Source: Sedimenticola sp.
GTDB taxonomy: Bacteria; Pseudomonadota; Gammaproteobacteria; Chromatiales; Chromatiaceae
DNA length: 36,616 bases
Direction: 5' to 3'
NCBI GenBank assembly: GCA_026983675.1
Contig: JALSTP010000172.1
Coordinates: forward strand, 1-36,616
A program made the position numbers and the translations under genes. Positions within the stretch are counted from its first letter, which is position 1. Every line of letters starts with the position of its first letter. This document shows, piece by piece, positions 26,094-33,627 of the stretch. The notes below the pieces were generated by a model that was given only the letters and a program-made list of their open reading frames with translations, had not been told where the DNA came from and ran no database searches.

Positions 26094-26259
26094 TAGGAGT
26101 CTGTCGGGTTTAGGTGATCGTCGCGAGCATGGTGGGAAAGCGAGGCCGGTTTTTCTCGATTTTGAGGCGCATAGTGGGCCTACGCAACGAAAAATCGAGG
26201 AAAAATGGACCGCTTTCCCACCAGCGCAGTAGATTAATCCTAAATCCGACAGACTCCTA
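26094..26259 (-). mobile_element. Palindromic element B, copy 2 (166 bp, inverted)
   Basis: This is the same sequence as the copy at 20925-21090 read on the other strand, with about five mismatches. The ends TAGGAGTCTGTCGG and CCGACAGACTCCTA are intact. It shares its right TA with element A copy 2. It closes the AT-rich cargo on the right and, with copy 1, gives the cargo inverted-repeat ends. Confidence 0.87.
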
Positions 26260-26423
26260 GCCCGGATTATTCATGAATCGCCGCGATGATTGCGCAGAGA
26301 ATTGTCCGCACAGGGGATTTTCCGACCAAGTGGAATACGGGCTGTATTGCCGAGGAAGGAAAATTCCCTGTGTGGACAAGGATCAAGCAAGGGCGCGAGC
26401 GACTTCATGAATAATCCGGGCTA
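26258..26423 (+). mobile_element. Palindromic element A, copy 2 (166 bp)
   Basis: This is the same orientation as the copy at 20761-20926, with about four differences, and the terminal 20 bp are unchanged. It is bordered by TA on both sides. Joining its right flank (GATATAGCGG) to the left flank of copy 1 (GCCGCATC) through one TA would give an intact cysS stop, a plausible ancestral empty site. Confidence 0.87.
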
Positions 26424-26467
26424 GATATAGCGGAGAGAATACATTGGCTGGCGTTACGGGGTAGGAA

Positions 26468-27577
26468 ATGAAAATATGCTTTGTTGGCCGGGACAACTAT
26501 CCGGTCCTCAACCCTTTAAGGGGAGAAGAGTACTTTGGTGGTGAGTCCGTCCAGCAAACGCTGCTGGCCAAGGCGTTCCGGGATAAGGGGTTTGAAGTCA
26601 GCATGATTACCAAGGACCATGGTCAGCCAGATGGGGAGGTGATTGATGGGATCAGGGTCTGGAAGATGATGCGAGACGGCGCCGGGTGGCCAGTGGTGCG
26701 TTTTATACACCCGCGTATGACCTCGCTGTTCAGGGCATTTAAAAATGCCGATGCTGATGTCTATTTTCAGTCGTGTGCTGGCGTATTCACGGGAGCGACG
26801 GCGAGGTATTGCGGCAGGCATTCAAGAAAATTCATATTCCGCATAGCGCACGATACGGATTGTATCCCAGGGGAATACTTAATCGGCAGGCCGTACTGGC
26901 GGGACAGCAGAATTTATGAATATGGCTTGAAGAGAGCTGGCTTGATTTCTGCTCAGAGCACCATTCAGCAGGATCTGTTGAAAAAAAACTTCGGTCTGCC
27001 TAGTAGGCTAATCAATATGGCAGTGGAGGTGCCGAAGGAAGGGAGCAAGGCCGACCGCGATATCGATGTGTTGTGGGTCAACAATATCCGGCCTTTCAAA
27101 AGACCGGAACTTGCGGTGGAGCTTGCCCGAAGGATACCAGGTCGCCGTGTGGTCATGATCGGGGGGCCGATCGAGGGGCATCGGGATCTCTACCATTCCA
27201 TCAAGCAGGCATCGGCGAAGGTGGAAAACCTTGAGTATATCGGTCAGGTGCCTTATTCGGAGGTCAATGGTTATTTCCAGCGAGCAAAAGTGTTTGTGAA
27301 TACGTCGGATTCCGAGGGTTTTCCCAATTCTTTTCTGCAAGCTTGGATTCGTGGGGTGCCCGTGTTTTCTTTTTTTGACCCGGATGGGCTCATTGCGCGC
27401 AATGGGTTGGGTGAGGTCCCCGAGGATGTTGAAGATATGGCGGCCCGGTTGGAGTCCGTTCTGTCAGACTCCCAGAGGTTGAAGCAGCTTTCCTATGACG
27501 TCGAGCAGCACGCGTTGGCGCACTACTCTCCAGGTAGTGTCGCTGATCAATACATCGACTGGATCGAATCCGTCTGA
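26468..27577 (+). CDS. Glycosyltransferase family 4 protein (outside the cassette)
   Basis: This 369-residue GT-B glycosyltransferase starts MKICFVGRDNYPVLNP. The acceptor domain carries the glycine-rich EEYFGGESVQQTLLAKAF. The donor domain contains VNNIRPFKRPELAVELARR and SEGFPNSFLQAWIRGVPV, the donor motif of a GT4 subgroup in which Gln replaces the second Glu. It presumably acts in surface-polysaccharide assembly. GGGGTAGGAA lies directly upstream of ATG 26468. Its composition is intermediate between the AT-rich cassette and the core, so it may be an older part of the same locus. Only 44 bases separate it from element A, so its promoter could come from the element. It is followed by the divergent-looking but co-directional TetR unit. 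Confidence 0.87.
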   Translation: MKICFVGRDNYPVLNPLRGEEYFGGESVQQTLLAKAFRDKGFEVSMITKDHGQPDGEVIDGIRVWKMMRDGAGWPVVRFIHPRMTSLFRAFKNADADVYFQSCAGVFTGATARYCGRHSRKFIFRIAHDTDCIPGEYLIGRPYWRDSRIYEYGLKRAGLISAQSTIQQDLLKKNFGLPSRLINMAVEVPKEGSKADRDIDVLWVNNIRPFKRPELAVELARRIPGRRVVMIGGPIEGHRDLYHSIKQASAKVENLEYIGQVPYSEVNGYFQRAKVFVNTSDSEGFPNSFLQAWIRGVPVFSFFDPDGLIARNGLGEVPEDVEDMAARLESVLSDSQRLKQLSYDVEQHALAHYSPGSVADQYIDWIESV

Positions 27578-27640
27578 TATTTTCAGCGCTGATTGACTAC
27601 TTGATCGATAGGGGTGAGGAAGAATGCCCCTCGAAATCCA

Positions 27641-27678
27641 TTGACATTTCCTCTTTAACATTCATACTGGTCGGTATG
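27641..27678 (+). promoter_or_regulatory. Promoter and TetR-type operator overlapping the regulator start codon
   Basis: A perfect -35 box TTGACA (27641-27646) and a -10-like CATACT (27663-27668) are 16 bases apart. CATAC/GTATG (27663-27667 and 27674-27678) form a pseudo-palindrome with a six-base centre, typical of TetR operators. It covers the -10 box and the ATG at 27676. Transcription would begin at about 27675-27676, leaving no room for a ribosome site. Confidence 0.6.
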
Positions 27679-28293
27679 TATGGAAAGCGCAATCCCGATG
27701 AGACCCGTCGCCATTTATTGGAGGCGGCTTATGAGGAGATCCACCGGGTGGGTTTTCAGGCCGCCAGTCTGGGCCGTATTCTGGAGCGTACCGGGGTTAC
27801 GAAAGGCGCGCTTTATCATCATTTCCCGAACAAGAAGGCACTTGGCTACGCTGTCGTGGATGAAGTGATCCGTGCGCAGCTCCACGCAGGGTGGGTGGTT
27901 CCCCTCAGGAGTGCGGACGATCCGGTGGACGGGATCATCCGGGTTCTGTCGGAGCGCGCGGCGGAGATGGGGGATCATCTGGTGCAATTGGGATGCCCCC
28001 TCAATAATCTTGCTCAGGAGATGGCGCCCGTGGATGAGGGATTCCGGCGCCGGATCGAGGCGCTTTTTCATCTTTGGCGGGGTGGCATAGCGGAGGCGTT
28101 ACGTCGGGGGCAGAGGGAGGGCCGGGTGCGCGAGGATCGCGTAGCGGAGGACTGTGCCTTGTATATCGTTTCGTCCATCGAGGGCTGTGTCGGTGCGGCG
28201 AAAAGCGCGCAGGACCGTAGGGTGCTTATTGCGTGTTCAGGGGGTCTGCTGGACTATCTTGAGGGCTTGAGAAGAGGGGAGGGGCATGGTTGA
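27676..28293 (+). CDS. TetR/AcrR family transcriptional regulator
   Basis: This 205-residue repressor has the N-terminal DNA-binding domain at about residues 8-55. The helix-turn-helix is seen in GFQAASLGRILERTGVTKGALYHHFPNK, which breaks into the standard TetR pattern ending in YHHF. The C-terminal ligand domain is less conserved. The ATG at 27676 puts the domain at the usual distance from the N-terminus; upstream TTG 27601 would add 25 unrelated residues. There is no Shine-Dalgarno, and the promoter places the transcript start at or next to the ATG, so a leaderless mRNA is likely. The stop overlaps the exporter start by eight bases, so it should control itself and the transporter operon. 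The inducer is unknown. Confidence 0.88.
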   Translation: MYGKRNPDETRRHLLEAAYEEIHRVGFQAASLGRILERTGVTKGALYHHFPNKKALGYAVVDEVIRAQLHAGWVVPLRSADDPVDGIIRVLSERAAEMGDHLVQLGCPLNNLAQEMAPVDEGFRRRIEALFHLWRGGIAEALRRGQREGRVREDRVAEDCALYIVSSIEGCVGAAKSAQDRRVLIACSGGLLDYLEGLRRGEGHG

Positions 28294-30625
28294 GTCTTAT
28301 GCGCGCTGGGTGGTGCGCTGGCGCTGGCCGTTGATTGGGTTGTTGATCGCTCTTGTCTTGCTGGCAGGCAGCGGTGTGCGATTCCTGAAGTTTCACACCG
28401 ATTACCGGATGTTTTTCAGCAAGGAGAACCCGCAACTTCAGGCATTCGAGAATCTGCAAGACACCTACACGAAGAATGACAATGTGTTGATCGTGCTCGC
28501 GCCCAGGGACGGGAATGTCTTCACGCGCGGGACGTTGGCTGTGGTGGAACAGGTAACGAAGGAGGCCTGGCAGACGCCGTACTCGATTCGCGTCGATTCG
28601 CTCTCAAACTTCCAGTACACCCATGCGGAAGGGGATGATCTCGTGGTCGAAGATCTGGTGCGGGATGCGAAGGGTCTGAGCGATGATGACTTGATGCGTA
28701 TTCGCCGCGCGGCGCTTGCCGAACCCTTGTTGGCGAAACGGCTGGTTTCTCCGGAAGGAGATGTCACCGGCATCAATATAACCCTTCAACTGCCTGGAAT
28801 CGACCAAACCAAAGAGGTTCCTGAGGTTGCGGCCTTTGCGCGGAAGATGGCGGACGAGATCCGGGTGGCGCATCCGGATATCGATGTCTATCTCACCGGC
28901 ATGGTGATCATGAACAATGCCTTTCCCACCGCCTCGAAGCACGATATGAAGACGCTGGTGCCGCTGATGTTTCTGGTGGTGATTATAACGTTGGGCCTGT
29001 TGCTGCGTACCGTGACGGGGACCTTCGTCACCGTGTTGACCATTTTCCTGTCGATCATCGGCGCCATGGGGCTTGCGGGTTGGCTGCGCATTCCGTTGTC
29101 GCCACCCACCGCTTCCGCTCCCACCATTATTCTTACTCTGGCGGTGGCGGATTGCGTTCACTTGTTGAGCACCTTCTATCACGGCATGCGCCACGGCATG
29201 ACAAAGCAGGATGCCATGGTGGAGAGTCTGCGTATCAACTTCCATCCGGTGTTTCTCACCAGCCTTACGACGGCCGTGGGCTTTCTCACCATGAATTTCA
29301 GCGATGCGCCGCCGTTTCGTTACCTGGGCAATATAACAGCCATGGGGGTGGTGTGGGCATTCGTGCTCTCGGTGACCCTGTTTCCGGCCTTGATGCTGGT
29401 ACTGCCCGTGCGCGTTCGACCACGCAAAGAGGATGGGTCGCACCCGATGGACCGTTTTGCGGAGTTTGTTATCCGCTGGCGCAGGGCCTTGTTGTGGGGT
29501 GTCGGCGCCTTGATCGTGGCACTGGTGGCCTTTATTCCGCGCAATGAGCTGAACGATGAGTTTGTGAAATATTTCGACAAGTCCGTTCCTTTTCGTGCTG
29601 CCACGGATTTCACGGCGGCGAACCTCACCGGCATCTATTACGTGGATTTTTCCCTGGAATCGGGCGAGTCGGGTGGCGTGAGTGCTCCCCGATTCCTGGC
29701 GCGGGTGGAGTCATTCGCCAACTGGCTGCGCACACAGCCGGATGTGATGCACGTCTACAGTATCACCGATATCATGAAACGTCTGAACAAAAACCTGCAT
29801 GGCGACGATCCGAAGTGGTACAGGTTGCCCGAAAAGCGTGACATGGCCGCGCAGTACCTGCTGCTCTATGAGATGTCGCTGCCGTACGGGCTCGACCTCA
29901 ACGATCGCATCAATGTGGACAAGTCGGCGACCCGCCTTACGGCGACGTTGGACAACGTCTCCAGCCAACAGGTACTGGCCCTGGAAGCGCGGGCGCGGGA
30001 CTGGCTCAGGGCCAATACGCCCCCTTCTATGCACACCCTGGGCACCAGTCCGACAATTATGTTCGCCCATATCGGCAAGCGCAATATCGAGAGCATGCTG
30101 GGCGGCACCTTCGTGGCGCTGGTTGTGATCTCGCTGATTCTCATCTTTGCGCTGAGATCGTGGAAGATCGGCTTCGTCAGTCTGCTGCCCAACCTGGCGC
30201 CGGCGGCCATGGCCTTTGGTGTCTGGGGGTTGCTGGTGGGCCAGGTGGGTCTGGCGCTCTCCGTGGTGGCCGCCATGACGCTCGGCATCGTGGTGGACGA
30301 TACCATCCATTTTCTGAGTAAGTACCTGCGTGCACGACGGGAGATGGCGTTGGCGCCCACCGACGCAGTACGCTACGCGTTTTCCACTGTTGGCACCGCC
30401 TTGTGGGTGACGACACTGGTGCTGGTGGCGGGGTTTTCGGTGTTGATGTTCTCCACCTTCAAGCTCAATTCGGGGATGGGGCTGCTCACCGCCTTGGCCA
30501 TTGCGCTGGCGTTGTTTGCGGATTTCCTGTTCCTGCCGCCGTTGCTGATGAAAATCGAGGAGAAAGAGGATGAAAAAGATCATTCTGATCGGCCTGATCG
30601 CGCCGCTGGCCCTGCCGGCGCTTGA
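28286..30625 (+). CDS. RND/MMPL family exporter
   Basis: This 779-residue inner-membrane transporter has duplicated halves, each with one span, a large periplasmic loop and five spans. The first loop covers about residues 35-215 and the second about 420-600. Charged residues of the proton relay are seen in TM4 (LAVADCVHLLS) and TM10 (GIVVDDTIHFLS), the pattern of the MMPL/HpnN branch and not the drug-exporting AcrB branch. These transporters usually move lipids or other hydrophobic molecules into the periplasm. ATG 28286 overlaps the TetR stop. The end overlaps the next gene by 56 bases, so the last 18 residues are encoded twice in different frames. Together with the next two genes it suggests an envelope lipid-transfer system. 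Confidence 0.92.
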   Translation: MVESYARWVVRWRWPLIGLLIALVLLAGSGVRFLKFHTDYRMFFSKENPQLQAFENLQDTYTKNDNVLIVLAPRDGNVFTRGTLAVVEQVTKEAWQTPYSIRVDSLSNFQYTHAEGDDLVVEDLVRDAKGLSDDDLMRIRRAALAEPLLAKRLVSPEGDVTGINITLQLPGIDQTKEVPEVAAFARKMADEIRVAHPDIDVYLTGMVIMNNAFPTASKHDMKTLVPLMFLVVIITLGLLLRTVTGTFVTVLTIFLSIIGAMGLAGWLRIPLSPPTASAPTIILTLAVADCVHLLSTFYHGMRHGMTKQDAMVESLRINFHPVFLTSLTTAVGFLTMNFSDAPPFRYLGNITAMGVVWAFVLSVTLFPALMLVLPVRVRPRKEDGSHPMDRFAEFVIRWRRALLWGVGALIVALVAFIPRNELNDEFVKYFDKSVPFRAATDFTAANLTGIYYVDFSLESGESGGVSAPRFLARVESFANWLRTQPDVMHVYSITDIMKRLNKNLHGDDPKWYRLPEKRDMAAQYLLLYEMSLPYGLDLNDRINVDKSATRLTATLDNVSSQQVLALEARARDWLRANTPPSMHTLGTSPTIMFAHIGKRNIESMLGGTFVALVVISLILIFALRSWKIGFVSLLPNLAPAAMAFGVWGLLVGQVGLALSVVAAMTLGIVVDDTIHFLSKYLRARREMALAPTDAVRYAFSTVGTALWVTTLVLVAGFSVLMFSTFKLNSGMGLLTALAIALALFADFLFLPPLLMKIEEKEDEKDHSDRPDRAAGPAGA

Positions 30626-31358
30626 GACCGCCGCAGGAACCGCGGAGGAGAAGGGGCTGGCGATCGCAAAGGAGTTCGATCGCCGGGATACCGGCTTTGG
30701 TGACTACCGCGCCGATATGGTAATGACATTACGCAACAAGAAGGGTGACGAGAGTATGCGTCACCTGCGCATTCGCATCAAAGAGGTAAAGGGCGATGGC
30801 GACAAGAGCATGAGCGTCTTCGATCGGCCTCGTGATATCAAAGGCACCGCGATGCTGACGTGGTCCCATGCTCTGAAGCCGGACGACCAGTGGCTTTACC
30901 TGCCATCCCTGAAACGGGTGAAGCGTATCGCCTCGCGTAACAAATCCGGTCCCTTCATGGGCAGCGAATTTGCCTACGAAGACCTGGCCTCGCAGGAGGT
31001 GGAGAAATACACCTACAAGTATCTGCGCGACGGGACATTGGACGGGCAGGATTGCTTTGTGATCGAACGCGTCCCGGCCTACGAATACTCCGGGTACAAG
31101 CGCGAGGAGGTGTGGTTTGACAAAAAGGAGTATCGGCCCCTCAAGATCGTCTACTATGACCGCAAGGGCGCCCTGCTCAAAACCGAGACCTTCAGCGGCT
31201 ACCATCAGTACCTCGGTCGTTACTGGCGCGCCGATCGCATTGAGATGGTCAACCACCAAACAGGCAAGAGCACGACGCTGGACTGGAAGGACTACCGATT
31301 CCGCAACGGACTGACCGACCGTGACTTCGATAAGAATACGCTCAAGCGCGCCCATTAG
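30570..31358 (+). CDS. LolA-like outer membrane lipoprotein-sorting family protein
   Basis: This 262-residue periplasmic protein of the COG2834/LolA-like family has signal peptide MKKIILIGLIAPLALPALETAA. The mature protein is a half-barrel: DMVMTLRNKKGDESMRHLRI, KGTAMLTWSHALKPDDQWLYLPSLKRVKRI and SEFAYEDLASQEV are characteristic stretches. These proteins carry a hydrophobic cargo through the periplasm, and members next to RND exporters are distinct from the housekeeping LolA. GGAGAAAGAGG precedes the ATG, which lies inside the exporter gene. The final codons and the stop form part of a strong hairpin, so the message probably ends here or is attenuated before the barrel gene. Confidence 0.88.
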   Translation: MKKIILIGLIAPLALPALETAAGTAEEKGLAIAKEFDRRDTGFGDYRADMVMTLRNKKGDESMRHLRIRIKEVKGDGDKSMSVFDRPRDIKGTAMLTWSHALKPDDQWLYLPSLKRVKRIASRNKSGPFMGSEFAYEDLASQEVEKYTYKYLRDGTLDGQDCFVIERVPAYEYSGYKREEVWFDKKEYRPLKIVYYDRKGALLKTETFSGYHQYLGRYWRADRIEMVNHQTGKSTTLDWKDYRFRNGLTDRDFDKNTLKRAH

Positions 31359-31369
31359 GGCGCGTTTTT
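31347..31369 (+). terminator. Rho-independent terminator overlapping a stop codon
   Basis: CGCGCCC (31347-31353) pairs perfectly with GGGCGCG (31358-31364) across an ATTA loop, followed by five T (31365-31369). The TAG stop (31356-31358) of the LolA-like gene lies at the loop. A ribosome at the stop would cover the hairpin, which could make termination depend on translation. Confidence 0.82.
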
Positions 31370-31438
31370 CATCGGCATTCTCAACGGGACGGAGAAAGGA
31401 CATGGCGAAGGACCGTTACAGTAGAAGAGTGGAGACAA

Positions 31439-32644
31439 ATGTGGGCTAGGGCGCTATGGAATCCATCCGGGGGGTGCGCCGCCATCGTGGTTGCGTTGTT
31501 GACCGGCTGTATGTCCGCGCAGGGGAGCGAATGGTCGGGTTACGCGGCCGTCGAAGGACGACACTTCTTCGAGGATGCGGCCGACCCACGTCAGCACGGT
31601 GACAACCTTTCGTTTTCCTTCGAGCCGGAGTATGTCCACGAGTGGCAAGATGGTCGGCAGGTATTGACCTTTGTGCCGTTTGCGCGTCTTGATGGCCATG
31701 ACAGCGCGCGCACCCACTTCGATATCCGCGAACTGACCTGGGAGAAGGCGGCGCAGACCTGGGAATTGAGGCTGGGTATCCGCAAGCTGTTCTGGGGGGT
31801 CACCGAATCCCGGCATCTGGTGGACATTATCAACCAGACCGATCTGGTGGAGGACCCGGATGGCGAGGACAAACTGGGGCAGCCCATGATCAACCTCGCC
31901 TTGATCCGGGAGTGGGGCACAATGGATCTCTACCTCATGCCATGGTTTCGAGAACGCACCTTTCCAGGCGTGGAAGGGCGGCTGCGGCCGGCGCTTCCCG
32001 TGGCGGTGGACGAGGCACGGTATGAGTCAGGCGCGCGGGACCATCATCTCGACTGGGCCGTGCGTTGGTCACGTAGCGCGGGGGTATGGGACATGGGCCT
32101 CAGTTACTTCGACGGCACTGCACGCGCCCCGCGCCTCCTGCCCGAGCAGGTGGGGGGAGAGGTCAGGTTGGTGCCGTACTATGATCAGCTACAGCAGGTG
32201 GGCCTCGATATTCAGGCGACCCTCGATGCCTGGCTGTGGAAGCTGGAGGCGGTCTCGCGGCACGATAGCGCAGGCCGCTCCAGCGCCTTCACAGGCGGAT
32301 TCGAGTATACCTTCTACGGTGTCGTTGGCGACGGTGATCTCGGCGTGTTGATGGAGTATTCCTTTGATGACCGGGGCGACGCGTTCGCGGTGATGGACAA
32401 TGACGTTTTCGTTGGGGCGCGGTTCACCCTCAATGACGCGCAGAGCAGCGAGTTGCTGGCAGGCGTGATCATGGATATGGGCGGGGATGGCAGGTTGGTC
32501 AACATTGAGGCCAGCCGCCGCCTGGGCGATGCCTGGAAACTGAGTTTGGAGGCCCGTTTCTTCGTTGCCATTCCCGATGCGAAACCGCTGACCGGATTGC
32601 GGCATGACGACTATCTTCAGATCGAACTGGCGCGATATTTCTAA
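31439..32644 (+). CDS. Putative outer-membrane beta-barrel protein
   Basis: This 401-residue exported protein is not recognised by name. The mature sequence is made of alternating beta strands with aromatic ends (WEKAAQTWELRLGIRKLFWG, LDWAVRWSRSAGVWDMGLSY), and the last residue is Phe after LARY, the usual ending of BAM-assembled barrels. The signal region AIVVALLTGCMSAQGS contains LTGC, which fits a lipobox, so it could be lipid-anchored, or cleaved by signal peptidase I slightly later. A barrel next to an RND exporter and a LolA-like carrier resembles the known clusters of RND, DUF1329 and DUF1302 proteins. GTGGAGACAA is the ribosome site. The gene follows a terminator, so it may have its own promoter or depend on read-through. 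Confidence 0.72.
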   Translation: MWARALWNPSGGCAAIVVALLTGCMSAQGSEWSGYAAVEGRHFFEDAADPRQHGDNLSFSFEPEYVHEWQDGRQVLTFVPFARLDGHDSARTHFDIRELTWEKAAQTWELRLGIRKLFWGVTESRHLVDIINQTDLVEDPDGEDKLGQPMINLALIREWGTMDLYLMPWFRERTFPGVEGRLRPALPVAVDEARYESGARDHHLDWAVRWSRSAGVWDMGLSYFDGTARAPRLLPEQVGGEVRLVPYYDQLQQVGLDIQATLDAWLWKLEAVSRHDSAGRSSAFTGGFEYTFYGVVGDGDLGVLMEYSFDDRGDAFAVMDNDVFVGARFTLNDAQSSELLAGVIMDMGGDGRLVNIEASRRLGDAWKLSLEARFFVAIPDAKPLTGLRHDDYLQIELARYF

Positions 32645-32766
32645 TGACGCATTGAAAAACAGCGTTGTTGGATGGGCCGTAACACGATTGGAGAGTGCCG
32701 GCCCACCGCGACGACGTTATTCAATCCCGTGAATTTTCGCTTCAAACGGTTAAACCCGACGGGCGC

Positions 32767-33627
32767 TCAGGCTTGATTGCTATGCAATTCAGCCGCTTGC
32801 AGGGTGTTCTCCAATAGGCTGGCAATGGTCATGGGGCCAACCCCGCCGGGGACCGGGGTGATCCAACCTGCCTTGTCTTTCACGGTGTCGAAGTCCACGT
32901 CGCCCACGAGTTTTCCGTCCTCGTCGCGATTGATGCCGACGTCGATCACAATGGCCCCTTTCTTGATCCATTCCGCCTGGACGAAACGCGGGCGTCCCAC
33001 GGCGGCGACCAGGATGTCGGCGTTCCTGACCTTTTCCGGCAGGTATTGGGTTCGGCTGTGGCAAACGGTGATGGTGCAGCGCGCGGCCAGAAGCTCCAGC
33101 GCCATGGGGCGGCCGACGATGTTGGACTGACCGATGATGACCGCGTCCATGCCCTCGATCTGTTCGCCGGTGCGCTCGATCAGGGTCATCACCCCTTTCG
33201 GGGTGCAGGGGCGGAGCAATGGCATGCGCAGCACCAGCCGGCCCACGTTGTAGGGATGAAAACCGTCCACGTCCTTGGTGGGGAGGATGCGTTCGATCAC
33301 CGCTTCTTCGTCGATCTGCCTGGGCAGTGGCAGTTGCACCAGGATGCCGTCGATGTTCTCCTGAGCATTCAGGTGGTCGATCAGATCCAGCAACTCCTGC
33401 TGCGGGGTGTCGCCGGACAGCTGGTGAAGTTCTGAGTGAAAGCCCACCTCTTCGCAGGCGCGGCGCTTGTTGCGCACGTAGACCTGTGAAGCGGGATTGT
33501 CACCGACGAGGATCACGGCGAGCCCCGGTGGGCGTTTGCCGTTCTGGCCGCGCTTTTCCACCTGGTGCTTGATTTGTTGGCGAATGTCGAAAGCGATGGC
33601 CTTGCCATCCAGGATTTGTGCACTCAT
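32767..33627 (-). CDS. folD: Bifunctional methylenetetrahydrofolate dehydrogenase/cyclohydrolase
   Basis: This 286-residue FolD interconverts 5,10-methylene-THF and 10-formyl-THF with NADP(H), supplying one-carbon units. Family motifs are intact: [20 protein letters not shown] with the catalytic Lys (YVxxK), [28 protein letters not shown], and [15 protein letters not shown] with [18 protein letters not shown] at the end. Length matches E. coli FolD (288). The ATG overlaps the stop of the preceding TIGR03790-like gene by four bases, so the two are coupled. It converges on the barrel gene; the 122-base spacer between them holds only an imperfect GGGCCG/CGGCCC pairing and no clear terminator. 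Confidence 0.96.
   Translation of the reverse strand: MSAQILDGKAIAFDIRQQIKHQVEKRGQNGKRPPGLAVILVGDNPASQVYVRNKRRACEEVGFHSELHQLSGDTPQQELLDLIDHLNAQENIDGILVQLPLPRQIDEEAVIERILPTKDVDGFHPYNVGRLVLRMPLLRPCTPKGVMTLIERTGEQIEGMDAVIIGQSNIVGRPMALELLAARCTITVCHSRTQYLPEKVRNADILVAAVGRPRFVQAEWIKKGAIVIDVGINRDEDGKLVGDVDFDTVKDKAGWITPVPGGVGPMTIASLLENTLQAAELHSNQA

Larger units (their letters stand above)
20761..26423. mobile_element. Putative MITE-bracketed polysaccharide cassette
   Basis: The order is element A, element B, about 5.0 kb of AT-rich cargo, element B inverted, element A in the same orientation as the first. Every boundary is a TA dinucleotide, and A and B share one TA on each side. The cargo holds two glycosyltransferases, a frameshifted sulfotransferase and a Wzy/ligase-like protein, all on the plus strand. 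Its base composition is visibly lower in GC than both flanks. There is no transposase inside, so movement would need an enzyme supplied from elsewhere, or the arrangement arose by repeated insertion and recombination. Confidence 0.55.
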
